A stretch of DNA of 64,000 nucleotides from Caenimonas sedimenti (lineage in GTDB: Bacteria; Pseudomonadota; Gammaproteobacteria; Burkholderiales; Burkholderiaceae_C): NCBI RefSeq assembly GCF_007833165.1, contig NZ_VOBQ01000018.1, positions 102,571 to 166,570 on the forward strand. Direction: 5' to 3'. The position numbers and the translations under genes are program-made. Each line of letters begins with the position of its first letter. Position 1 is the stretch's first letter. Positions 50,491-57,276 of the stretch are shown here, piece after piece. A model generated the notes under the pieces. The model saw nothing but the letters and a program-made list of their open reading frames with translations, was not told where the DNA came from and searched no databases.

Positions 50491-51750
50491 ATGGCATCTC
50501 GAGACGACGAAGACCGCGAACGTCAGCAAGGACGCTGGGGCGGCGAACAGCAGCAGCAGGATCGTGGCCAGGGCGTCGGCGGCGAATCGCGCGGCGGCGG
50601 CCAGCAAGGCGGCAACTGGGGCAGCAGTTCCCAGGGCGGCGGTTCGGGCCAGGGCTACGGGCAACGCTCCGGCTCGGAGTTCGGCTCGCAGCAATCCTCG
50701 GGCTTTGGCGGCTACGGCGGTGAAAGCCACGGCTATGGCCGGGGCGGCAGCGGTGGCGGTTCGGACTGGGGCGGCGGCGAGTTCGGCGGCCAGGGCCGCA
50801 ATGCCGGCGGCATGCAGTCGTCCGGCTTCGGCGGCGGCGGGCAGGGCTACGGCCAGCAGGGCTACGTCAGCGGCGGGCAGGGCTATGGTGGCCAGGGCTA
50901 CGGTGGCCAGGGCGGCCAGGGCAGCTGGGGCGGCCCATCGTCCCAGGGCGACTGGAGCCGGTATGGCGGCCAGAGTGGCCAGGGAGGCCAGGGAGGCCAG
51001 GGCGGGAGCTACGGCAGCGGCAGCTACGGCAGCCAGGGCGGCCAGAGCTACGGCCAGTCGTTCGGTGGCGGCAGCCAGGGCTACGGCGGGAGCCAAGGGT
51101 ACGGCCAGGGCGGCCAAGGGGGCTATGGCCAAGGCGGTCAAGGCGGCCAAGGCGGCTACGGCCAAGGCTACGGTTCGCAGCAGAACCAGGGTCATGGCCA
51201 GAGCTACGGCAGCCAGGGTTACGGCTCGGGTGGCCAGGGCTACGGCGGCGGCTATGGCCAGCAAGGTGGTGGTTACGGCTACGGCAGCCCGCAAGGCAAC
51301 TTCGGCGGCGGCCAGCAGAACCAGGGCTATGGTTCGAGCGGCGGCAGCCATGGCCAGCAGGGCCACCACGACCCCGACTACCACCAGTGGCGCGAAGAGC
51401 AGATCCGCAACCTGGACAACGACTACCAGTCGTGGCGGCAGGAACGGTTCCGCAAGTTCAGCGACGATTTCACCAGCTGGCGCAGCAGCCGCAGCGGCGG
51501 CCAGGGCCAGAACAGCGACTCGTCGTCTTCGGGCAATTACGGCAGCACCGGCCAGAGCGGATCCAGCAGCCTGGCCGGGTCGAGCGGCATGGGCAGCGCC
51601 GGCAGCACCATGAGCGGGGGCTCCAGCAGCGGAAGCTCGGGCATGGGCGGCTCCAGTGGAACGGGCGGCAGCAGCGGCACCGGCAGTTCGGGAGCCAGCG
51701 GCAGCTCGGGCACGGGCAGCAGCGCTTCGTCGTCCAGCACGAAGAAATAG
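50491..51750 (+). CDS. Gly/Gln/Tyr/Ser-rich prion-like low-complexity protein with conserved Trp/Arg segment
   Basis: A 419-residue protein of unknown function. After a charged start (ASRDDEDRERQQGRWGGE), residues about 20-290 are built from Gly, Gln, Ser and Tyr in repeats such as QGYGGQGYGGQGGQG and SQGGQSYGQSFGGG, much like the FUS/EWS low-complexity domains of eukaryotes. Residues 292-334 are quite different and look like a conserved helical domain: DPDYHQWREEQIRNLD and DYQSWRQERFRKFSDDF, with regularly spaced Trp, Arg and acidic residues. The last 85 residues are Ser/Gly-rich. AAGGAG lies 8 nt before the ATG at 50491. There is no signal peptide, so it is likely cytoplasmic. A hairpin follows the stop. 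Confidence 0.88.
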   Translation: MASRDDEDRERQQGRWGGEQQQQDRGQGVGGESRGGGQQGGNWGSSSQGGGSGQGYGQRSGSEFGSQQSSGFGGYGGESHGYGRGGSGGGSDWGGGEFGGQGRNAGGMQSSGFGGGGQGYGQQGYVSGGQGYGGQGYGGQGGQGSWGGPSSQGDWSRYGGQSGQGGQGGQGGSYGSGSYGSQGGQSYGQSFGGGSQGYGGSQGYGQGGQGGYGQGGQGGQGGYGQGYGSQQNQGHGQSYGSQGYGSGGQGYGGGYGQQGGGYGYGSPQGNFGGGQQNQGYGSSGGSHGQQGHHDPDYHQWREEQIRNLDNDYQSWRQERFRKFSDDFTSWRSSRSGGQGQNSDSSSSGNYGSTGQSGSSSLAGSSGMGSAGSTMSGGSSSGSSGMGGSSGTGGSSGTGSSGASGSSGTGSSASSSSTKK

Positions 51751-51756
51751 CGTTCC

Positions 51757-51785
51757 GGCCGGCGGCGCCGCATGGGCCGCCGGCC
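51757..51785 (+). terminator. GC-rich hairpin after the low-complexity gene
   Basis: A perfect 10-bp stem GGCCGGCGGC/GCCGCCGGCC with a 9-nt loop begins 7 bp after the stop codon. It is followed by CCAATTT rather than a clear T tract, so it may be a partial terminator or an mRNA-stabilising hairpin upstream of the DUF4142 gene. Confidence 0.6.
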
Positions 51786-51821
51786 CCAATTTCCATCCAT
51801 CACAACAAAGGGAGTGATCTC

Positions 51822-52451
51822 ATGAAAAAAGCATTGATTCTTTCGGCCTTCGCGCTCGCGCTTGGCGCCCAGGCCCAGACCGCCACACCCGGCACCGGCA
51901 CGTCGGCGACGGGCGGCCAGTCCGCGCCCATGGCGCAGCCGGGCGCGGGCACCCGCAATGCGGAGACGCGCAAGGACGACAAGATCGCCCGCGGCGACCG
52001 CAAGTTCATCGAAAACGCGGCGGAAAGCGGGATGTTCGAGGTGCAGGCCGCGCAGCTCGCGGCATCGAAGGCGACCGACGCCCAGGTGAAGAGCTTCGCC
52101 AGCATGCTGGTCGATCACCACACGGCCGCGAACAACGAGCTGATGCAGATCGCGAACGCCAAGGGCGTCGAGCTGCCCGCCGCGCCGCCCCGCGGCAAGC
52201 GCAAGGACGTCGAGGACCTCGGCAAGAAGAACGGCGCCGAATTCGACAAGGAGTTCATGCGCGAAGTGGGCATCAAGGCCCACGAGAAGGACATCAAGCT
52301 GTTCGAGAAGGCCAGCAAGGATGTGAAGGACGCCCAGCTGAAGGCCTTCGTCGACAAGACGCTGCCGACGCTGCGCGAGCACCTGGCGCAGGCGCAGAAG
52401 CTGCCGCAGTCCGGCAAGAACTCCGCCGCCATGGGCGCCGGCAAGAGCTGA
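51822..52451 (+). CDS. exported DUF4142 protein
   Basis: A 209-residue periplasmic protein: signal peptide 1-20 (ALALGAQAQ), a Thr/Gly/Ala-rich linker, then a DUF4142 four-helix bundle of the ferritin-like type (about 60-190; DRKFIENAAESGMFEVQAAQ, VKSFASMLVDHHTAANNELM, KDIKLFEKASKDVKDAQLKA). DUF4142 proteins are often linked with envelope or oxidative stress. GGGAG lies 7 nt before the ATG at 51822. It is 71 bp downstream of the low-complexity protein gene and could be co-expressed through the intervening hairpin. Confidence 0.88.
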   Translation: MKKALILSAFALALGAQAQTATPGTGTSATGGQSAPMAQPGAGTRNAETRKDDKIARGDRKFIENAAESGMFEVQAAQLAASKATDAQVKSFASMLVDHHTAANNELMQIANAKGVELPAAPPRGKRKDVEDLGKKNGAEFDKEFMREVGIKAHEKDIKLFEKASKDVKDAQLKAFVDKTLPTLREHLAQAQKLPQSGKNSAAMGAGKS

Positions 52452-52469
52452 TTCTTCTCTGTTGGAACA

Positions 52470-52497
52470 CGTCATTCCCGCCTGCGCGGGAATGACG
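52470..52497. repeat. REP-like palindrome / bidirectional terminator
   Basis: A perfect 12-bp inverted repeat CGTCATTCCCGC-CTGC-GCGGGAATGACG between the convergent DUF4142 and DUF4019 genes. Its arms are the same sequence as the ends of the inverted repeats at 4253 and 4741, so it belongs to a dispersed family of intergenic repeats. Confidence 0.85.
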
Positions 52498-52518
52498 GAT
52501 CGCGGCAATTTCCGGTGA

Positions 52519-53031
52519 CTACTTCTCCGTATAGGTGTACCCCGTGACGCGCCAGCGGCCGTCCGGCTCGAGGACCGTCGTCACCGTTTCCTGCACGCCC
52601 GGCTTCTTGTCGAACTTGCTCTGGAACAGGACGCTGACGTAGTCGCCGTTGGGGCGGCCGGGCAGCGTCGTCTTGTAGATCGCCTCGGCGGGCTCACGCT
52701 CGACGAGGTTGCCGAAAGGGGCTCGCGCCTTCGGGATGTTGTCCATCCACGAAGACAAGGGCACGTTCTGGCGGAACACGGCGCTGGACGAATCCCAGGC
52801 CGTGCCCCAGTCTCGCCGGTCGAGCAGCAGCAGCCAGGCGTGCGCTGCGTTCTGGCCGGCTTTTTCCTTGTCGGGATCCTTCTTCACGTCGGCAGCGGCG
52901 GACGGAGCGGCCGGCGCGGCGGGCTGCGAGGCGCGCGGCGCGATGGCGGGAGAAGGCTTCAATTGCGCGTGGACGGCGCCGGCGACCAGCGCCGTGGCGG
53001 CCGCGGCGAAGAGGAAACGTCGCTTCTGCAT
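52519..53031 (-). CDS. exported DUF4019 protein
   Basis: A 170-residue periplasmic protein with a signal peptide (residues 1-22, GAVHAQ), an Ala/Pro-rich linker and a DUF4019 domain (about 60-168): AAHAWLLLLDRRDWGTAWDS, the conserved RAPFGNLVEREP and DYVSVLFQSKF, ending DGRWRVTGYTYTEK. The fold is probably a cystatin/NTF2-like cone. Function unknown. The ATG at 53031 starts the signal peptide; the upstream extension to 53082 would overlap the DUF72 gene. Confidence 0.87.
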   Translation of the reverse strand: MQKRRFLFAAAATALVAGAVHAQLKPSPAIAPRASQPAAPAAPSAAADVKKDPDKEKAGQNAAHAWLLLLDRRDWGTAWDSSSAVFRQNVPLSSWMDNIPKARAPFGNLVEREPAEAIYKTTLPGRPNGDYVSVLFQSKFDKKPGVQETVTTVLEPDGRWRVTGYTYTEK

Positions 53032-53059
53032 GGGTTGGAAACTCCAGGGTTGGGGCAGT

Positions 53060-53977
53060 CTAGCCGGTGTGACCGCGGCCATGCCGCAGCAGTTCCCGCA
53101 ACATGCGGGCGTGCAGCTGCCCCTGGTTCTCGTTGTTGGTGTTGAAGACCACGTGCACCTGCCGCGCCTGGGTCGCCAGGTGTTCGATTTCCGGGACCAT
53201 CGCGGCGAGTTCGTCGGCGGAATACCAGTAGTCGAAGCGGCCGGAGGACGCCGGGCCGCGGTGGTTCCACTTCGCGGCGTTGCGACCGTGCAGGCGCACC
53301 AACGCGAGGTTGGGGTTGGTGACGTCCCAGACGCCGGGCACGGTGTTGGCGAAGCCCTGCGGCGCGTCGACGACGGTGTGCACCAGCTGCAACCGGCGCA
53401 GGAGAGCCAGCGTGGCGTCGGTCTTGTCCTCGTCGCTGAACCAGCTCCGGTGCCGGAACTCCACGGACAGCAAGTGCCCTGCCATGCGTTCGGCGCAGTG
53501 CTCGATGAGGCCGTGGCCAGCAGCGCTCTGCGTCACCGAAGGCGAGAACTGGAAGTGCACCGCGCCCAGCTTGCCGGCGGAGCGTAGCGGAGCCAGCGCT
53601 TCGATGAAGCGGCGCCACAGTTCGTCGCGGATTTCCGCTGGCAGATCCGGGTAGCGCAGGGACGCAGGCGCTTGCGGCCCCAGCGCATCCTGGAGGTCGC
53701 GATGCAAGGCCGACGGCGCGGCGGTGTGCCCGGTGAACAGGCGGAATGCCTTGACGTTGAAAGTGAAGTCGTCCGGCGTGCGCGCCACCCACAGCTGCGA
53801 ATTGCCCGGTGTCGGCATCCCGTAGAAGCTGGAGTCCACCTCCACCAGCGGGAACTGCGTGGCGTAGAACTTCAGCCGCGCCTCGGCCGTGTTGCAGCCG
53901 GGCGGGTAGAAGCGGCCACAGGCGATGAGCGACTTGTCCGTCCAGGAGGCGGACCCGGTGAGGATGTTCTCGGCCAC
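53060..53977 (-). CDS. DUF72 family protein
   Basis: A 305-residue TIM-barrel-like protein. The N-terminus LTGSASWTDKSLIACGRFYP and the EVDSSFYGMPTPGNSQLWV segment are diagnostic of DUF72; further conserved parts are GAVHFQFSPSV, LSVEFRHRSWF and VRLHGRNAAKWNHRG, and VVFNTNNENQGQLHA near the end (the NN motif). Function unknown; the family has been suggested to bind nucleic acid or nucleotides. It starts at a GTG (53977) that overlaps the LexA-like box, so it is probably SOS-controlled together with the divergent helicase. Confidence 0.88.
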   Translation of the reverse strand: MAENILTGSASWTDKSLIACGRFYPPGCNTAEARLKFYATQFPLVEVDSSFYGMPTPGNSQLWVARTPDDFTFNVKAFRLFTGHTAAPSALHRDLQDALGPQAPASLRYPDLPAEIRDELWRRFIEALAPLRSAGKLGAVHFQFSPSVTQSAAGHGLIEHCAERMAGHLLSVEFRHRSWFSDEDKTDATLALLRRLQLVHTVVDAPQGFANTVPGVWDVTNPNLALVRLHGRNAAKWNHRGPASSGRFDYWYSADELAAMVPEIEHLATQARQVHVVFNTNNENQGQLHARMLRELLRHGRGHTG

Positions 53978-53993
53978 TGTACTAATATACAGT
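53976..53993. promoter_or_regulatory. LexA-type SOS box shared by divergent genes
   Basis: ACTGTACTAATATACAGT is a nearly perfect palindrome matching CTGT-N8-ACAG, the LexA operator of beta- and gammaproteobacteria. It spans the first bases of the DUF72 start codon (GTG at 53977) and ends one base before the helicase ATG (53995). Repressor bound here would cover both start points. Confidence 0.85.
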
Positions 53994-53994
53994 C

Positions 53995-56064
53995 ATGCAG
54001 CACCCCGACCCCCTCGCATCGCTCAACCCGCAGCAGCGGGAAGCCGCCACCCACGGCACCGGGGACACGGCGGGCGACAAACGCCCCCTGCTCGTGATCG
54101 CGGGCGCGGGCTCGGGCAAGACGAACACGCTGGCGCACCGCGTGGCCACGCTGATCCGCCACGGCGCGGACGCGCAGCGGATGATGCTGCTCACCTTCAG
54201 CCGCCGCGCCGCGCAGGAGATGGAGCGCCGTGTCGGCGGCGTGCTCCAGCAGGCGCTGGGCCTGCAAGGCAGCAACGCGTTGCCCAACCTGCCGTGGAGC
54301 GGCACCTTCCACAGCCTCGGCGCGCGCCTGCTGCGCGAATACGCGCCGCGCATCGGCCTCGACGACAACTTCACCATCCACGATCGCGGCGACGCCGAGG
54401 ACCTGATGGGGATGGTGCGGCACGATATCGGGTTCTCGGAGACGAAGAAGCGCTTTCCGCTCAAGGGCACCTGCCTGGGCATCTACTCGCGCGTGCTGAA
54501 CACGCGCGACCCGCTGGCGCTGGTGCTGCAGCAGGTCTACCCCTGGTGCAGCCAGTGGGAGGACGAACTGAAGAAGCTGTTCGGCGCCTACGTCGAGGCG
54601 AAGGAGCAGCAGAACGTGCTGGACTACGATGACCTGCTCGCGTACTGGGCCGACATGATGGCCGAGCCCACGCTGGCCGCCGAGATCGGCGCACGTTTCG
54701 ACCACCTGCTGGTGGACGAATACCAGGACACCAACAAGCTGCAGGCGGAGATCATCCTGGGCCTCAAGCCGACCGGCGAAGGGGTGACCGTGGTCGGTGA
54801 CGACGCGCAGAGCATCTACAGCTTCCGCGGCGCCACGGTGCGCAACATCCTCGACTTCCCGCACCAGTTCGCGCAGCCGGCGCGCGTGGTCACGCTGGAG
54901 CGCAACTACCGCAGCACGCAACCGATCCTGGACGCGAGCAACGCGGTGATCGCCGCGGCGCGCGAACGCCATGCCAAGAATCTCTACACCGAGAAGGCGT
55001 CCAGCCAGCAGGCGCAACTGGTGCTGGTGCCCGACGAGGCGCAGCAGGCGCGCTGGGTGGCCGACGAAGTGCTGCGCTGCCGCGAGGGCGGGACCGTGCT
55101 CAAGCAGCAGGCTGTGCTGTTCCGCGCCAGCCATCACAGCGCCGGGCTCGAACTCGAACTCGCGCGGCGCAACATCCCCTTCGTCAAGTTCGGTGGCTTG
55201 AAGTTCCTGGAGGCGGCGCATGTGAAGGACGTGATGGCCGTGCTGCGCTTCGCGCAGAACCCGCGCGGCCGCATGGCCGGGTTCCGGGTCGTCCAGCTCG
55301 TGCCGGGCATCGGCGCGGCGACGGCCACGCGCCTGCTCGACGCGATGGCCGAAGCGCCGGACCCGCAGGCCGCGCTGCAATCGTTCGAGCCGCCCGCGCA
55401 GGCGAAGGACGGCTGGAGCGAACTGGCCGCTCTCTTCGCCAAGCTGGACGACAGCGAACTCGCCTGGCCGGCCGACATGGAGCTCGCCAAGAGCTGGTAC
55501 CTGCCGCAGCTCGAACGCATGCACGACGACGCGCAGGTGCGCAAGATGGACATCGAACAACTGGCCCGGCTGGCTGCTTCCTACGGCTCGCGCGAACGTT
55601 TCCTCACCGAACTCACGCTGGACCCGCCCGAAGTGACCAGCGACCAGAGCGGCCCGCCGCTGCGCGACGAGGACTACCTGATCCTCTCCACCATCCACAG
55701 CGCCAAGGGCCAGGAGTGGAAATCGGTGCATGTGCTCAACTGCGTGGACGGCTGCATCCCCAGCGACATGGCGACCGGCACCACCGACGAGATCGAGGAG
55801 GAGCGCCGCCTGCTCTACGTCGCGATGACGCGCGCCAAGGAGCACCTGCACCTGATGGTGCCGCAGCGCTTCTACGTCACGCAGCAGTCCGGCGGCGGTG
55901 ACCGCCACATGTATGCCGGCCGCACGCGCTTCGTGAGCGATGCGATGCTGGCGCAGTTCGAGCAGGTCGTGTGGCCGGAGGCGGTGGCGTCGCCGGCGGG
56001 GCAACCGCAGCCGCAGGCACCGGTGCTGCAGGTGCGGCAGCGGGCGCGGGCGGCCTGGCGGTAG
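53995..56064 (+). CDS. UvrD/Rep-family ATP-dependent helicase (SOS-associated)
   Basis: A 689-residue superfamily 1A helicase. Walker A is IAGAGSGKTNTLAHRVA (Lys42), motif Ia TFSRRAAQEMERR, Walker B LLVDEYQDTNKLQAE, then GDDAQSIYSFRGA, motif IV LERNYRST, motif V STIHSAKGQEWKSV and motif VI EEERRLLYVAMTRAKEHL. It lacks the C-terminal Tudor-like part seen in the uvrD product at the window start. It is one of the short UvrD-like helicases of this family, distinct from Rep and UvrD. The LexA-like box ending one base before its ATG predicts DNA-damage induction and a leaderless or near-leaderless transcript. Confidence 0.94.
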   Translation: MQHPDPLASLNPQQREAATHGTGDTAGDKRPLLVIAGAGSGKTNTLAHRVATLIRHGADAQRMMLLTFSRRAAQEMERRVGGVLQQALGLQGSNALPNLPWSGTFHSLGARLLREYAPRIGLDDNFTIHDRGDAEDLMGMVRHDIGFSETKKRFPLKGTCLGIYSRVLNTRDPLALVLQQVYPWCSQWEDELKKLFGAYVEAKEQQNVLDYDDLLAYWADMMAEPTLAAEIGARFDHLLVDEYQDTNKLQAEIILGLKPTGEGVTVVGDDAQSIYSFRGATVRNILDFPHQFAQPARVVTLERNYRSTQPILDASNAVIAAARERHAKNLYTEKASSQQAQLVLVPDEAQQARWVADEVLRCREGGTVLKQQAVLFRASHHSAGLELELARRNIPFVKFGGLKFLEAAHVKDVMAVLRFAQNPRGRMAGFRVVQLVPGIGAATATRLLDAMAEAPDPQAALQSFEPPAQAKDGWSELAALFAKLDDSELAWPADMELAKSWYLPQLERMHDDAQVRKMDIEQLARLAASYGSRERFLTELTLDPPEVTSDQSGPPLRDEDYLILSTIHSAKGQEWKSVHVLNCVDGCIPSDMATGTTDEIEEERRLLYVAMTRAKEHLHLMVPQRFYVTQQSGGGDRHMYAGRTRFVSDAMLAQFEQVVWPEAVASPAGQPQPQAPVLQVRQRARAAWR

Positions 56065-56077
56065 GCCGCCGCCGCAA

Positions 56078-56530
56078 TCACTCCTTCGCGATCGCGATCT
56101 CGCTGGTCTCTTTCACCGTCTCCAGCACGATCAGGCTCTCCGTCCGGATGACCGCGCCCAGCGGCTTGATCTTGTCCTGCAGCAGTTGCTGCAGGGCCGC
56201 GGTGTCGGTCACGCGGATCTTCACCAGGTAGGAGTGGGCACCGCTGATGTGATGGATCTCCTGCACCTCGGGCAGCGCGGCGATGGCCAGCTTGGCTTCT
56301 GTTTCGCCGTCGTACTTCACGTCGACCAGCACGAAGGCGCACAGGCGCAGGTCCACCGCCACCGGGTCGATCACGGCGCGCCACCCCTTGATCACGCCGG
56401 AGGCGCCCAGGCGCCGCAGGCGCTCGCCGGCGGCCGAGACCGACAGGCCCGTCTGGGCCCCGATCTGGGCACTGGAGAGCCGGGCATCCGCCTGCACCAG
56501 GGCGGCAATTTGCTTGTCAATCTGGTCCAT
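56078..56530 (-). CDS. Lrp/AsnC-family regulator
   Basis: A 150-residue regulator with an N-terminal winged helix (residues 2-55; LDSQ-type start MDQIDKQIAALVQADARLSS; SAAGERLRRLGASGVIKGW) and a C-terminal RAM ligand-binding domain (about 65-145; AFVLVDVKYDG, HHISGAHSYLVKIRVTD). Such proteins form octamers and sense amino acids. The ATG at 56530 is the family start; the longer frame runs through the intergenic region. An inverted repeat 20 bp upstream may be its own operator. Confidence 0.9.
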   Translation of the reverse strand: MDQIDKQIAALVQADARLSSAQIGAQTGLSVSAAGERLRRLGASGVIKGWRAVIDPVAVDLRLCAFVLVDVKYDGETEAKLAIAALPEVQEIHHISGAHSYLVKIRVTDTAALQQLLQDKIKPLGAVIRTESLIVLETVKETSEIAIAKE

Positions 56531-56549
56531 TGCAATTAATATACCTGCG

Positions 56550-56571
56550 AAACGGAGATAAACCACCGTTT
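56550..56571. promoter_or_regulatory. inverted repeat in the Lrp/NarL intergenic region
   Basis: AAACGG-N10-CCGTTT (56550-56571) in an A/T-rich stretch between the divergent Lrp-family gene and the NarL-type regulator. Lrp/AsnC regulators usually bind imperfect inverted repeats near their own promoter, so this is a candidate operator. The arms are perfect over 6 bp. Confidence 0.45.
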
Positions 56572-56636
56572 TGCCTAGAATTCGATGACCTTGCAAGGGG
56601 CCCAAGATCAAAGCCGACGGACCGATCACTGTCGCG

Positions 56637-57266
56637 GTGGTGGACGATAACGCGTTTCATCGCGAGCACCTCTGCGCCGCAGTCACTGCCTCGCCGGAAC
56701 TGCGGCTGGTCGGCGCGGCGGACGACGCGGCCAGCGCCCTCGTGCTCATGCAGCAGCAATGCGTGGACGTCCTGCTGGTCGACCTGGGCCTGCCGGACCG
56801 CAGCGGGCTGGAAGTGATCCGCCATGTGCGCGCCCATTGCCCGGCGACGGACGTGATGGTGGTGACGGTGTTCACGGATGAACGCCATGTGCTGCAGAGT
56901 CTCGAAGCCGGCGCCACCGGCTACCTGCTGAAGGACGCCACGGCGCAGGAGATCCGGCAGGCCGTGCTGGAAATCGTGGCCGGCGGTTCGCCGATCAGCC
57001 CGTTGATGGCGCGCCACCTGCTGAAGCGCTTCCGGCCCGCGCCCGTGCCGGAAGCGCCGCTGGCCAAAGCCGTGCTCTCCACCCGCGAGATCGAAGTGCT
57101 GCAGGTGGTGGCGAAAGGCCTTTCGGTGAAGGAAGCCGCCGACATCCTGGCGCTGTCGCCCATGACCGTGGGCACGCACGTCAAGAACATCTATCGCAAA
57201 CTCGCGGTGAACTCGCGCGCCGAAGCCGTGTACGAAGCCGGCCGCCTGGGCCTGCTGGCCCTCTGA
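56637..57266 (+). CDS. NarL/FixJ-family response regulator
   Basis: A regulator of about 209-219 residues: receiver (VVDDNAFHREHL, acceptor Asp in VLLVDLGLPDRSG, Lys in GYLLKDAT) and a LuxR-type helix-turn-helix (LSTREIEVLQVVAKGLSVKE; MTVGTHVKNIYRKL). The first in-frame ATG/GTG/TTG is GTG 56637, which removes the first beta strand (ITVAVVDD). A strong AAGGGG lies 6 nt before an in-frame ATC at 56607, so a rare ATC start is possible. It is 10 bp from the kinase gene and forms a pair with it. Confidence 0.9.
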   Translation: MVDDNAFHREHLCAAVTASPELRLVGAADDAASALVLMQQQCVDVLLVDLGLPDRSGLEVIRHVRAHCPATDVMVVTVFTDERHVLQSLEAGATGYLLKDATAQEIRQAVLEIVAGGSPISPLMARHLLKRFRPAPVPEAPLAKAVLSTREIEVLQVVAKGLSVKEAADILALSPMTVGTHVKNIYRKLAVNSRAEAVYEAGRLGLLAL

Positions 57267-57276
57267 CCTGGGCGGC

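Noticed and set aside
50850..51330. Repeated DNA units suspected as a CRISPR array
   Set aside because: The repeats are codon-level GGC/CAG/TAC tracts of a low-complexity coding sequence, without fixed repeat length or unique spacers.
50398..51789. A 463-codon minus-strand frame made of Ala/Leu/Val (looks membrane-like)
   Set aside because: It is the complement of the Gly/Gln repeat gene, so Ala/Leu/Pro richness is automatic. The plus-strand gene has a good ribosome site and a conserved tail.
53872..56004. A 710-codon minus-strand frame opposite the UvrD-like helicase
   Set aside because: Shadow of a helicase with every motif in place; His/Leu/Arg-rich with no domain.
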